A stretch of 64,000 bases of DNA, taken from positions 1 to 64,000 of the forward strand of contig NZ_QKUF01000022.1 in the NCBI RefSeq assembly GCF_003253565.1, read 5' to 3'. The stretch is from Thermosporothrix hazakensis (GTDB taxonomy: Bacteria; Chloroflexota; Ktedonobacteria; Ktedonobacterales; Ktedonobacteraceae). Numbering within the stretch: the stretch's first letter is position 1; the number at the start of each line of letters is the position of its first letter. A program made the position numbers and the translations under genes. The notes below the pieces were generated by a model. That model was given only the letters and a program-made list of their open reading frames with translations. It was not told the origin of the DNA and did no database searches. Of the stretch, positions 17,441 to 25,926 are shown piece after piece.

Positions 17441-18664
17441 ATGCCTGAACCACGCAACACACGTACAAAAGAACAGCCATCTTTACGCGCCGCTCATAGC
17501 AACGGAACTCATCCTTCCGTTCCTATGAGCACGCCTGCCTCGCTTTCACCTTCTTCCACAGAGAAGGACGAGGGAGCGCATGTTCGGCCTCATTCTTCCG
17601 TTCCTGCCTGGCTCCAACCTTTTTCCAGTCTGCGCGTGCAGCTCGCGACCATCTATAGCCTGCTCCTGCTCCTGGCAGTTGTCCTGGTCTATACACTGGC
17701 ACAAACAAACACGCTCGTTACCGTCGTGGCTATCCTGATTATCACTCTGGGCGTTCTGGTACTGGCGTGGCTCAGCACCTTTCTGCTCTTGCGTCCTTTG
17801 AGCCGCATCACCGATACTGCTCAGGCAATTGCACTGGGAGATCTCAAGCAGCGGCAGCGGCTTCCCTTGCGCCGCCCTCCCCAGGATGAGATTGACCGAT
17901 TGGCTGGCAGCCTGCATGAAATGGTCACACGCTTGGAACATGCCGAAGAGCTTCAGCATGCGGCTGAGGAGCGCTTTCGTCGCTTCTTTACCGATGCCTC
18001 CCATCAGTTACGCACCCCGCTAACCTCGATTCGCGGCTTTACGGAGGTCCTGCTGCGTGGCGCAAAAGATGATCCAGAAACGGCACAACGTATCCTCCAT
18101 CTGATGAAGAATGAAAATGAGCGCATGACAAATCTGATCAACGATCTGCTGATGCTGGCCCGGCTCGATGGCCGCGGGACACAGAAAGTGCAGTTCCTTG
18201 ATCTACGCGAACTGGCACAGGAAAGCATTGAGCAGGTTCGCATCCAGACAGACAAAAAGTGTACCATTTCCCTGCATGCGGCAGCAGAGACCCGCTTTGG
18301 TTTTAAAGGGAACAGAGAGCATCTTAAACAACTCTTCCTCGTTCTGCTTGATAATGCGGTCAAATATGGCTGCACAGAGAAAGCAGCCACCATTCTGCTC
18401 TCACTGGAACAACAGCAGAACCATACGGTTATTCAGATTATCGATCATGGCCCGGGCATTCCTGAGGATGAACTGACCCATATCTTCGATTCTTTCTATC
18501 GGGGCCAGCATCAGCGCATTGCTGGAACGGGCCTGGGACTGGCGATCGCGACCGCGATTGTCGAAGCCCATCATGGCACGATTACCGCCGAAAGCGAGAT
18601 CGGGAAGGGAACCACCTTTACCGTCAAACTCCCTCTTCCCGAAGCCGTCATCCCTCCCCGCTGA
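17441..18664 (+). CDS. Membrane sensor histidine kinase (HAMP-HisKA-HATPase)
   Basis: A 407-residue kinase from the ATG at 17441, preferred over one 33 bases earlier because GGTGGAG precedes it. A Ser/Thr/Pro-rich cytoplasmic N-terminus (~70 residues) precedes two transmembrane helices separated by only a few residues. This is the layout of intramembrane-sensing kinases, with almost no extracellular sensor. A HAMP linker (RPLSRITDTAQAIALGDL) leads to the H-box DASHQLRTPLTSIRGF with the phosphorylated His. The N, G1 and G2 boxes (LLDNAVKYG, IDHGPGIPEDEL, GTGLGLAIA) follow. It almost certainly phosphorylates the regulator encoded just upstream. Confidence 0.93.
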   Translation: MPEPRNTRTKEQPSLRAAHSNGTHPSVPMSTPASLSPSSTEKDEGAHVRPHSSVPAWLQPFSSLRVQLATIYSLLLLLAVVLVYTLAQTNTLVTVVAILIITLGVLVLAWLSTFLLLRPLSRITDTAQAIALGDLKQRQRLPLRRPPQDEIDRLAGSLHEMVTRLEHAEELQHAAEERFRRFFTDASHQLRTPLTSIRGFTEVLLRGAKDDPETAQRILHLMKNENERMTNLINDLLMLARLDGRGTQKVQFLDLRELAQESIEQVRIQTDKKCTISLHAAAETRFGFKGNREHLKQLFLVLLDNAVKYGCTEKAATILLSLEQQQNHTVIQIIDHGPGIPEDELTHIFDSFYRGQHQRIAGTGLGLAIATAIVEAHHGTITAESEIGKGTTFTVKLPLPEAVIPPR

Positions 18665-18692
18665 CCTGCTCTCCCTATCGTAAGACAAAAAA

Positions 18693-18750
18693 GAGGAGCG
18701 CGCAGCGTTTCCTCATCATGGACACACTCTGCATGCTCCCCTGTTTTTCC
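18693..18750 (+). terminator. Candidate terminator after the two-component pair
   Basis: GGAGC and GCAG pair with CTGC and GCTCC across a long loop, followed by CCCTGTTTTT. It lies between convergent genes. The stem is interrupted, so support is moderate. Confidence 0.4.
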
Positions 18751-18785
18751 CGCTTCAAAAGCAAGGCTCACCACCATCCCTTGCT

Positions 18786-19199
18786 TTATTCGTCTTCGTA
18801 CTTCTGCACAATCGGAGATGACGAAGACTCATTGCCGCGCTGCTGCTGTAGGCGCTCGATGATTTCCTTGAGACGGCGCACTTCTTGATCGTGCTGAGCA
18901 CGAAGTTCCTCTATCTGCTTCTCAAGATCTTCCTGCATCTGCTCCATGCGGTCTTTCATATGCAGGATCGCCTCAACGCCTGCAAGGTTCACCCCGAGAT
19001 CACGCATCAGCCTGCGAATATGGAGGACACGATCAATATCGCGGTCTGAATAGAGACGAGGACTATGCGGACTACTTCCCTTGCGTGCAGGCGAAATGAG
19101 GCCCAGTCGTTCGTAATGCCTCAGCGTCTGTTCGTGCACCTCTGCTTTTTGAGCCGCAACGCTGATAATATACCATGCGCCCTCATTTCTCTCTGGCAT
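18786..19199 (-). CDS. hspR: MerR-family heat-shock repressor HspR
   Basis: A 137-residue MerR-type regulator. The helix-turn-helix start YIISVAAQKAEVHEQTLRHYERLGLISPARK and the RLYSDRDIDRVLHIRRLMRDLGVNLAGVEAIL block match HspR, the repressor of dnaK-type heat-shock operons in actinobacteria and relatives. A C-terminal coiled coil (about residues 85-125, KDRMEQMQEDLEKQIEELR) should drive dimerisation. The ATG at 19199 follows AAGGAGTG. It is the third gene after grpE and dnaJ, so it would be under its own control. A HAIR-like palindrome overlaps the promoter upstream of grpE. Confidence 0.9.
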   Translation of the reverse strand: MPERNEGAWYIISVAAQKAEVHEQTLRHYERLGLISPARKGSSPHSPRLYSDRDIDRVLHIRRLMRDLGVNLAGVEAILHMKDRMEQMQEDLEKQIEELRAQHDQEVRRLKEIIERLQQQRGNESSSSPIVQKYEDE

Positions 19200-19262
19200 C
19201 GGTCACTCCTTTCGTTCGGGCAAGCAGCCACGAACCTCTGTTTCGTTTCGCCGCGCCTACGT

Positions 19263-20255
19263 TCACACCTCAACACCTCGGCTTCGAGCTAGCTGCTGGA
19301 ACAGCCCACGCTCTTCCTCTGACAGCCGCATGGGCAGCACAACTCTGACCCGCGCATAGAGATTGCCATGTCCCTCGCCACGCAAGCGAGGCATACCCTT
19401 GCCTGCCAGTCGGAAGGTACTATGATTCTGTGTCTCAGGTGGAATGGTCAGCAATAGCTTTCTGCCATCTGGTGTTATCACCTGTGCCTCACCGCCAAGC
19501 ATCGCGTTCACCAGTGGAACCTCTACATCTGTATAGAGATCATCACCCTTGCGCTCAAACTTCGGATCTGGTTTGATACTCACGATAAAGATCAGATCGC
19601 CACGCGGCCCGCCGCCTAATCCCGGCTGGCCCTCGCCCGCGATACGGATCTTCGAGCCGTTATCAACTCCCGCGGGAATCTTGACCTGAATCCGCTTGGT
19701 GTGTGCCAGCGATCCCTGACCACTGCACCGGCTGCATTCACGCGTTCCGGTAATGCCGGTGCCTCGACAGATCGGACAGACCTCTGTTGATTGGATGCTA
19801 AAGGTACGCGACGCTCCAGTATATGCCTCCTGTAACGAGACCTCAACGGACTGCTCTATGTTATCACCCGCCCGCCGCCGAAAATCGTTTCGGACAGTGG
19901 TGCGTCCTCCACTCATGCCAGCCTGGCGACCGAAAAGCGCCTCAAAGAAGTCGGAGAAGCCGGGACCGGACGGATCAAAGTCAAAAGGCGAACGATATGC
20001 GCTCCGACCGGCACCAAAACCGCCGAACTGTTCCTGCCAGTTTGGCCCGAGCGTATCATACTTGCGCCTTTTTGCCGGGTCAGAGAGCACTTCATATGCC
20101 TCGTTGATCTCTTTGAATTTCTCCTCCGCTTTTCTGTCGCCAGGGTTCACATCTGGATGATACTTCCGCGCCATCTTCCGAAACGCTTTTTTGATATCAT
20201 CCGTGCTGGCTCCGCGCGTCACTCCGAGTATTTTGTAATAGTCTTTGTACTCCAT
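19263..20255 (-). CDS. dnaJ: DnaJ-type co-chaperone with a half zinc-finger domain
   Basis: Hsp40 co-chaperone that stimulates the DnaK ATPase and delivers unfolded substrates. The J domain covers residues 1-70 with HPD at 33-35, followed by a Gly/Phe-rich linker (about 75-120) and the two beta-barrel substrate-binding domains to residue 330. The zinc-binding region has only two CxxCxGxG repeats (Cys160/163 and Cys174/177), where classical DnaJ has four. It can therefore form one zinc site at most. This places it between DnaJ and the zinc-less CbpA. It lies 36 bases after grpE, with hspR 63 bases downstream. Confidence 0.94.
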   Translation of the reverse strand: MEYKDYYKILGVTRGASTDDIKKAFRKMARKYHPDVNPGDRKAEEKFKEINEAYEVLSDPAKRRKYDTLGPNWQEQFGGFGAGRSAYRSPFDFDPSGPGFSDFFEALFGRQAGMSGGRTTVRNDFRRRAGDNIEQSVEVSLQEAYTGASRTFSIQSTEVCPICRGTGITGTRECSRCSGQGSLAHTKRIQVKIPAGVDNGSKIRIAGEGQPGLGGGPRGDLIFIVSIKPDPKFERKGDDLYTDVEVPLVNAMLGGEAQVITPDGRKLLLTIPPETQNHSTFRLAGKGMPRLRGEGHGNLYARVRVVLPMRLSEEERGLFQQLARSRGVEV

Positions 20256-20291
20256 ATCCCGACCTCGCTCTATAGCAGCGTTCTCGCTCCG

Positions 20292-20888
20292 CTACTGGTT
20301 GTTCTGCGACTCAGAGGCATTCTCGTTATTTGTGATGGCCTTACTTACCTTGACGCTGGCAGGTCGCAGGGTCTCGCTCCCGAGTGTATAGCCTGCACGC
20401 ACCACTTCAAGAATTTTGTCCGGCTCATCGTTCGTCTCAACCGCCTCGAAAGCCTCGTGAATATATGGGTTAAACTTCTCACCAATAGCGGCGGGCACCG
20501 GATTCACGCCCTCTTTTCGCAACACCTCATTCATCTGCCAGTGCAACATGCGTAGGGTTTGCTGAAGTTGCTGCTTGTCCATCGTCTCCTGAAAGCGCAG
20601 CGCCCGCTCTACATTGTCCATAACATCGAGCAACTGCTGAAAGAGCGCCTTCTTCTGGTGGAGCACACGGCCAGCAACATCACGCTCCATGCGTTTGCGG
20701 ATATTATCAACATCAGCGCGTTCGCGTACAAACCGGTTCCAGTTTTCCTCAGCCGTCTTGCGAGCTTGCTCAAGCTGTGCCTCTAGCTCGGCAATGCGGG
20801 CCTCGGCTGCATTCGTCTGCTCGGCTGACTGCTGATTGTCGTTTCCCGTCGGCTGCTGATTGTTCATCGTCTCTTGCGTATTGTCCAT
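20292..20888 (-). CDS. grpE: GrpE nucleotide exchange factor
   Basis: Exchange factor that releases ADP from DnaK; 198 residues. A Gln/Asn-rich disordered N-terminus (about 1-30) leads to a long coiled coil beginning AEARIAELEAQLEQARKTAEENWNRFVRERADVDNIRKRMERD. The C-terminal beta domain contains EGVNPVPAAIGEKFNPYIHEAFEAVETND and GYTLGSETLRPASVKVSK, both GrpE signatures. It is the first gene of grpE-dnaJ-hspR. dnaK, which heads this operon in many bacteria, is not present in the window. Confidence 0.97.
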   Translation of the reverse strand: MDNTQETMNNQQPTGNDNQQSAEQTNAAEARIAELEAQLEQARKTAEENWNRFVRERADVDNIRKRMERDVAGRVLHQKKALFQQLLDVMDNVERALRFQETMDKQQLQQTLRMLHWQMNEVLRKEGVNPVPAAIGEKFNPYIHEAFEAVETNDEPDKILEVVRAGYTLGSETLRPASVKVSKAITNNENASESQNNQ

Positions 20889-21129
20889 CGCTCTATTCTC
20901 TCTCCTGCTTCGATCGTTTCACAAAACAATCTATTTCTATACATTCGCTTTTAGAGAAACAGAAGCAAGACATCACCTGGCTGGTGATGTGTCCTCTTCC
21001 GCTCTTTGCTTCAGATAAAGGGCATGCGGTTGTACAAAACAGTCATGCAAAAGCCACAGAGTGCTGACTGGTGTAATGAAGGAAAAGACGCTGAAAATGG
21101 TTGTTTTCCTACCGATTTAGTCTCTTCTT
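20889..21129 (-). other. Leader of grpE-dnaJ-hspR
   Basis: About 240 untranslated bases between the HspR-type promoter and grpE. It is T-rich in places and contains no convincing gene or strong hairpin. Confidence 0.4.
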
Positions 21130-21158
21130 AGTATAATCTTTGAGTCACTTACTGTCAA
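21130..21158 (-). promoter_or_regulatory. Near-consensus promoter of grpE-dnaJ-hspR
   Basis: Minus-strand -35 TTGACA (21158-21153), 17-base spacer and -10 TATACT (21135-21130). It overlaps a HAIR-like inverted repeat, as expected for an HspR-repressed promoter. Confidence 0.75.
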
Positions 21159-21159
21159 A
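21139..21159. promoter_or_regulatory. HAIR-like HspR operator
   Basis: The 21-base site has half-sites TTTGAGT and TGTCAAA, that is TTGA-N11-TCAA. The spacing is that of the HAIR element (CTTGAGT-N7-ACTCAAG). The left half matches 6 of 7 positions and the right half 4 of 7. Its position across the -35 and spacer would block RNA polymerase. Confidence 0.6.
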
Positions 21160-21276
21160 CCTTTTGCGTGAGACCAGCACAGCCTGCACCGCGTCGTATG
21201 GCCTTCCCTGACATACTGAAACACGGTACCGGAAATCTCAAGCGGGAGTGACTTTCTTCCTAAACCAGGAGCAGGC

Positions 21277-22122
21277 TCAATCTTCGATCTGGTCCTGTTC
21301 CTGTGCATTCCAACGGGCCCCGCGCGACAGGAGAATCGGGCCCAGAAGCTCTTCTTGCGTGACCTCGACACGCTGCCACTTCCACATTTCCAGCACCGCA
21401 ATAAACGTCACTACAATCACAAAACGCGACTGTTCCCCCGCCAGCACCTCGGCCAGCGAAACGGGCTCACGCTCACGCAAATACTCTGTAATCACCGCGA
21501 TCCGCTCGCTTACCCGGACGCGCGCCACAGGGAGAAGCTGATCTCCCTGCGCCTCATCCCGTGCTTGCAGCTCTAAGATGCGCTGAAAGGCGCGAGCCAG
21601 AGCTTGCACTTCCAGTCCGGTCAATGTGGGCGGCGTCCAGGCAAGCTGTGCCTCGATGCCCGCAAGTAAGCCAGAACGAGCATAGGTCTGCAATCCCTCA
21701 TCTTCGCGCTGCTTCAAGAGCTGTGCAATATCTTTCACCACCTTGTATTCAAGCAGATGTTGTTGCAACTCTTCGGCCATTGCAGCCGCTTCACTCGTTT
21801 CTGCATGTTCCGCTTCACGTGGAGTTTGCGGCAAGAGGCTTTGTGATTTGATAAACAGGAGCCGAGCAGCGATTGACACAAAGGCCGCCATATTCGCCAG
21901 GGGAAGTTTCTCTTCTTCCCAGCGAGCGAGGTATTCCATATACTGATCAGTGACGGCGACCAGCGAAATAGTGGTGATTTCCATCTGGCGTTTCTCGATC
22001 AGGTGAAGCAGCAGGTCAAGTGGCCCCTCAAAAATCGGCAGATGGACCACATACCGCGCCTGCTCACGTGCCGATTGAGCCTCTTGAAGCTCCTGCACCT
22101 CTTCCCCGATCTGATCGGCCAT
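21277..22122 (-). CDS. scpA: Segregation and condensation protein A
   Basis: Kleisin subunit of the SMC-ScpAB condensin that compacts and segregates the chromosome; 281 residues. The N-terminal signature YVVHLPIFEGPLDLLLHLIEKRQMEI (about residues 23-48), which binds the SMC neck, is clear. So is the middle LANMAAFVSIAARLLFIKSQSLLP. The C-terminal winged helix (RERIAVITEYLRER, then VIVVTFIAVLEMWKWQRV) closes the SMC ring. The ATG at 22122 is two bases beyond the stop of the HD-domain gene, so the two are translationally coupled. scpB, the usual partner, is not adjacent. Confidence 0.95.
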   Translation of the reverse strand: MADQIGEEVQELQEAQSAREQARYVVHLPIFEGPLDLLLHLIEKRQMEITTISLVAVTDQYMEYLARWEEEKLPLANMAAFVSIAARLLFIKSQSLLPQTPREAEHAETSEAAAMAEELQQHLLEYKVVKDIAQLLKQREDEGLQTYARSGLLAGIEAQLAWTPPTLTGLEVQALARAFQRILELQARDEAQGDQLLPVARVRVSERIAVITEYLREREPVSLAEVLAGEQSRFVIVVTFIAVLEMWKWQRVEVTQEELLGPILLSRGARWNAQEQDQIED

Positions 22123-22124
22123 GA

Positions 22125-22652
22125 TCAGGATACCTCATCAACCAGATGCAGTTCATGGGCTGGACCATGATCCTGATGGTGAGTCCGAATGTAGAGCACG
22201 GAACGCGCCGAGAGTCCAGCCCGAGCGGCCAGTTCAGCGCCTACATCGGCATGCCACCAGGCATAGCTTAAAGAGCGTTGCCAGCCCGGCGCCTGCTGCC
22301 TTTCAAACTCAGCAGGATGGATCGCGACCTTGCGCAGGAGTCCGGGCGCGAAGAGCTTACCGAGCACAATCACAGGGCGTGTCCAGAATGGAACCCGTCC
22401 TTCGGCTTTGCCCACGTCATGGAGCAACGCAGCAGCCAGCATATCCAGATCCTGGCACCCGCGGGCTTGCAGACCATGATAGACCCGCAGGCTATGCCGC
22501 TGGTCGGCGCTTGACATCGTTAAAAAGAGGCGTTGAGCGGCGGGAGGTAACAGACGCGCTACCTCCGCATATTCTTCGTTGGTCAGAGGTTTCACAAATC
22601 CCAGTTGTTGTTTCACCTGTCCCAAACGATACAGTATTTTTTCCAGAAACAT
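22125..22652 (-). CDS. HD-domain phosphohydrolase-like protein
   Basis: A 175-residue protein with an HD-type metal-binding core. RHSLRVYHGL supplies the first histidine (about residue 53), LLHDVGKAEGR the HD pair (about 77-78), and later histidines lie in AWWHADVGAELAARAG and IRTHHQDHG. This arrangement is found in HDIG/HDOD-related nucleotide or cyclic-dinucleotide phosphohydrolases, but the substrate cannot be read from sequence. It sits between the M50 protease gene (16 bases) and scpA (2 bases), evidently in one operon. No signal peptide or membrane segment is visible. Confidence 0.85.
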   Translation of the reverse strand: MFLEKILYRLGQVKQQLGFVKPLTNEEYAEVARLLPPAAQRLFLTMSSADQRHSLRVYHGLQARGCQDLDMLAAALLHDVGKAEGRVPFWTRPVIVLGKLFAPGLLRKVAIHPAEFERQQAPGWQRSLSYAWWHADVGAELAARAGLSARSVLYIRTHHQDHGPAHELHLVDEVS

Positions 22653-22668
22653 AGAACCATCCAGCTAC

Positions 22669-23451
22669 CTAATAAAGATAGAGAGCCGAAACATCAATAC
22701 CAGATATCAGTGACAGGATGGCCCACGCACCCAGTACAATATACTTGTCCAGCCAGGCGAACGCCCCCAACCCGATCAGGCCGAAAAAGAAGGGGACAAG
22801 AAAGAAGATTGCCAGAACAGTATACATGCCATAACGTTCGGCCCAATTCGCATAGCGTTTCGCCTGCTGAACCGGCAACAGGCCGTACAGCACCTTGTAG
22901 CCATCCAGGGGTGGCAGCGGAATAATATTGAAAATCGCCAACCCAACGTTAACAGTAGCAAAGACGGCCAGAAGTTGCAAGCAACGCGTGACTACAATAC
23001 TACCCACGGTGATGCCTTGAAATACTCCTGCCCCATCCAGGATGGGCGTTAACAGGCGTAAGACAAGCGCAACCACTATCCCGATAATCAGATTTGCCAG
23101 GGGGCCAGCACAGGCAACCATGATCGTGCCGCGATCTGCCCCCCCACGCAATTTCCAGGGATCGGTACGCACTGGTTTCCCCCATCCCAGGGCCACCCCG
23201 GCGAAGGGATGCAGCCCGGCAAAGAGCGCCACTGCGTACGACGTCGTTTGAAAAGCCATGAACAGACACATCAACAGCCCGAGCGGATCAATGTGCGCAG
23301 GAATACGCAGCGTTTTGCGCCCTTGCGATCGCGGAGTTGGATCACCAAGCCACGAGGCCACCACCGCGTGACTCCATTCATGCAGGGCTATCGCGACCAG
23401 AAACGAGCCAATCAGCATCAGGGCCAGTATCACATTCAACTTTATCATCAT
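22669..23451 (-). CDS. Site-2 protease-like membrane metallopeptidase (M50 family)
   Basis: A 260-residue polytopic intramembrane zinc protease. HEWSH at about residues 24-28 is the zinc-binding HExxH inside the first helices. NIIPLPPLDGYKVL (about 185-198) is the N-x-x-P-x-P-x-x-DG motif carrying the third ligand. Five to six hydrophobic segments are visible, and there is no PDZ domain, as in the compact S2P subgroup found in many bacteria. Substrates are unknown. Family members cleave anti-sigma factors or remnant peptides. It is followed by the HD gene and preceded by the MBL gene with an 18-base gap. Confidence 0.9.
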   Translation of the reverse strand: MMIKLNVILALMLIGSFLVAIALHEWSHAVVASWLGDPTPRSQGRKTLRIPAHIDPLGLLMCLFMAFQTTSYAVALFAGLHPFAGVALGWGKPVRTDPWKLRGGADRGTIMVACAGPLANLIIGIVVALVLRLLTPILDGAGVFQGITVGSIVVTRCLQLLAVFATVNVGLAIFNIIPLPPLDGYKVLYGLLPVQQAKRYANWAERYGMYTVLAIFFLVPFFFGLIGLGAFAWLDKYIVLGAWAILSLISGIDVSALYLY

Positions 23452-23469
23452 GGCCGGTACAGTCCTTTT

Positions 23470-24393
23470 CTATGCTAACAGGTCTATCTCCATTCCTTCT
23501 CGTGCAGAACGAGTATGGGCAAAAAGCGCCTGGGCCTCCGCTTCCATCGCATCCAACTGGTCGTCATCGTAGGTGGGTTCGTGATGGAAAAGAATCAGTT
23601 CTTTCACCCGGGCCGCACAGGCAGCTTCCGTCGCCATCTCTATTGTACTATGTCCGAACCCATGTTTGAGCTCCCGATAATCGGCTTCAGTATATTGCGC
23701 ATCATGAATCAGAAGATCCGCACCCTCGATAAACTCAAGAAAATCGGGGTCACACCCTTTGCACCACTCCACGTCGGTCGCGTACACTACCCGTACCCCG
23801 GCATATTCTATCCGATAAAATGCGGCTCCATTCTGGGGGTGAGAGCGCGTAAATTTGGTCACCACTCGTAGCTCGGTATCCTGCTCTTTCACTGCTCCGG
23901 TACGGGTATGCCATTTGCCATTCATGCGCGGCTCCGCCTGACAGCTATCCCAGACAATACACTGATCATCGGAAATGGTATGGAATATGCGATGAGAGGG
24001 AAGCTGGCGAACATCTACCGGGAAGTAGGGAGGAGACATGAGCGGGACAAGAATTTGCTCGATGCTGCGTCCAGCCAACCGCGGTCCAAAAAGGTGAATG
24101 TTGGTGCGCATATCAAAAAGAGGAGCAAAAAAGGGGAACCCTACCAGATGATCACCATGTGCATGCGTGAGAAACAGCGAGAGGTGAACTGTTTCCTGCC
24201 CTTTCATCCGCCGCATCAGCTCATCTCCCAGGCGGATAATGCCACTGCCCGCATCAAGGATCAAGGTATGTGAGCCCGCCTGCACCTCAACACAGGACGT
24301 GTTTCCACCATATCGTAGCGTGTGCTTGCCGGGAGTCGGATAGCTCCCTCGCACCCCCCAGAACCGTACCAAAAAGCGTTGTTTTTCAGTCAT
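23470..24393 (-). CDS. MBL-fold metallohydrolase (cyclic-phosphodiesterase-like)
   Basis: A 307-residue metallo-beta-lactamase-fold enzyme. The start VRFWGVRGSYPTPG with YGGNTSCVEV, the metal motif THAHGDHLVGFPFF (about residues 100-113), DVEWCKG and the late histidine motif LILFHHEP place it near RNase Z/PhnP-like phosphodiesterases. These act on RNA or cyclic phosphate esters, and the true substrate is unknown. The HGFGHSTIEMA segment supplies another metal ligand. It heads the operon that continues with the M50 protease, the HD protein and scpA, and a TATAAT -10 box lies about 30 bases upstream. Confidence 0.88.
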   Translation of the reverse strand: MTEKQRFLVRFWGVRGSYPTPGKHTLRYGGNTSCVEVQAGSHTLILDAGSGIIRLGDELMRRMKGQETVHLSLFLTHAHGDHLVGFPFFAPLFDMRTNIHLFGPRLAGRSIEQILVPLMSPPYFPVDVRQLPSHRIFHTISDDQCIVWDSCQAEPRMNGKWHTRTGAVKEQDTELRVVTKFTRSHPQNGAAFYRIEYAGVRVVYATDVEWCKGCDPDFLEFIEGADLLIHDAQYTEADYRELKHGFGHSTIEMATEAACAARVKELILFHHEPTYDDDQLDAMEAEAQALFAHTRSAREGMEIDLLA

Positions 24394-24760
24394 GTCTCGC
24401 TCCTACGCGAATCTGCCATCGTATTATAACGTGAAGGATATCTGTTGAAAAGCTGCTATACATATTTCTTTCCCGGCACTCCTTACTTCTGTGAACACTG
24501 CACCATCTCACTTGATCGCTCCTGCGCTCTATTATACGCCCACTCTTGTTTCAATGGAGTGACCTCCTCCACAAACTCCCCTTCTCCCCTCACACCGGGT
24601 TGGCAACCCTCACCCTATCTTCCTCCTTCAAGAGGAAAACGTCAACTGTTCCGACTCCAGATTAGATGCTTCTTCATGCCCACTTCTGCTACTTCTCCCG
24701 ACCCTCACTCGTTTCAGCTAATGGATAAAGTCTTTGAAGAAAGGGTTATCGCTAGCACCT
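24394..24760. other. Intergenic region between divergent genes
   Basis: On the minus strand TATAAT (24428-24423) with TTTCAA about 16 bases upstream is a plausible promoter for the MBL operon. On the plus strand only weak -10-like boxes are seen (TATACG near 24535). The remainder is C/T-rich with no recognisable gene or repeat. Confidence 0.4.
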
Positions 24761-25876
24761 ATGAGCAGCGCATTCACAGCATCTATTTCTCAGTTCTTTT
24801 CTGGCGAGAGGAAAAAACAGCATTTCTTGCTTCGCCCATCGGTCATTGTCGGGCTTCTCTATATCCTGTTCTTTCTCTTTATGGCCCGCTTTCATGGCTT
24901 TTCGATCCTCTCCTATGTGCATCTGGGCCGCGTTTCGCATACCCCCAATACGCACACAGCAGGATACGACGGTCAGTTCTTCTATTACATCGCTCAGGAC
25001 CCGCTCCACGCCGCCTGGAGAATGGATAATGCCCCCTATCGCTATCAGCGTATTCTCTATCCGATGCTGGTCTATCTCCTGAGCCTGGGCGGTATGACAG
25101 CCTTGATTCCCTGGGTGCTTCTGCTGGTGAACTTCTTCTCGATCGTGCTCGCGACCGAGTTTGTTGCCCGTCTGCTCTGCAAGCATCAGCTTTCTCCCTG
25201 GTTTAGCCTGCCCATCGGGCTCTACTATGGACAGACAACGGCCTTTGTATTTGACACGACTGAGCCCATCGCCTATTTCTTTGTCTGCCTGGGCTTTCTG
25301 CTGCTTGCCAACAAAAAGACACTGCTTGCGGCAATTGCAATGGGGTTGGGGTGCCTGTGTCGCGAAACTGCGATTCTCTTCCCGCTGGGTTACGTTGCGA
25401 TTCTGGTCCTGAATCGCGAGTGGCGCAATGCCTTCATCTTCGGACTGATCTCACTGGTTCCACTGCCAGTCTGGTATCTCTGCTTGCAATTTATCTTTGG
25501 TTCGACCGGGCTCGGCTACGCACCTTCTTTTGAGCCGATCCCTTTTCAAGGTCTCTTTGTCTTTCAGGGAAATAGCCGCTTCCTCCCGCTGTTGATCCTG
25601 ATGTTTGTGCCAACAGTGCTCAACATCCTCTACATTCTGATTGAGGTCAGACACAACCGCTGGAAGACCGCTACGTGGATTTCCTGGCTGCTCAATCTCT
25701 TACTGGTGATCTTTATGTCCCGGCTCTCCTATGTTGAGCTGGTCTCGGCAGGCCGTCTCTCGACGGGGCTTGTCATTGCAATGGTCTTCCATGCCTGGTA
25801 TACCAGGAATAACTGGCTTCTGTGGATGGCGATGCTCTATACGCTGACATTCCCCATTTACATTTATTTCCTCTAG
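24761..25876 (+). CDS. Polytopic membrane protein, glycosyltransferase-like (AZOBR-type)
   Basis: A 371-residue protein from the ATG at 24761, with about nine to ten hydrophobic helices. After the first helix, GRVSHTPNTHTAGYDGQFFYYIAQDP, then PYRYQRILYPMLVYLLSLGG, resembles the conserved GYDGQFYY...R..RPLYP motif of polyprenol-phosphate-dependent GT-C-like membrane proteins. In such proteins Asp and Arg near the first loop are probably catalytic. ETAILFPLGYVA and CRE in the centre also fit. The cargo is unknown. Cell-surface glycan or lipid modification is my inference. A strong bidirectional terminator follows directly. Confidence 0.75.
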   Translation: MSSAFTASISQFFSGERKKQHFLLRPSVIVGLLYILFFLFMARFHGFSILSYVHLGRVSHTPNTHTAGYDGQFFYYIAQDPLHAAWRMDNAPYRYQRILYPMLVYLLSLGGMTALIPWVLLLVNFFSIVLATEFVARLLCKHQLSPWFSLPIGLYYGQTTAFVFDTTEPIAYFFVCLGFLLLANKKTLLAAIAMGLGCLCRETAILFPLGYVAILVLNREWRNAFIFGLISLVPLPVWYLCLQFIFGSTGLGYAPSFEPIPFQGLFVFQGNSRFLPLLILMFVPTVLNILYILIEVRHNRWKTATWISWLLNLLLVIFMSRLSYVELVSAGRLSTGLVIAMVFHAWYTRNNWLLWMAMLYTLTFPIYIYFL

Positions 25877-25890
25877 CGTCAGAAAAAATG

Positions 25891-25922
25891 AAGGGAGAGC
25901 ATTGAGTGCTCTCCCTTTTTTG
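25891..25922. terminator. Bidirectional terminator between convergent genes
   Basis: Arms AAGGGAGAGCA and TGCTCTCCCTT (11 bp), a 5-base loop and T-runs on the plus side, with an A-run (AAAAAA) upstream that serves the minus strand. It separates the plus-strand membrane protein from the minus-strand sigma factor operon. Confidence 0.85.
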
Positions 25923-25926
25923 TTTT

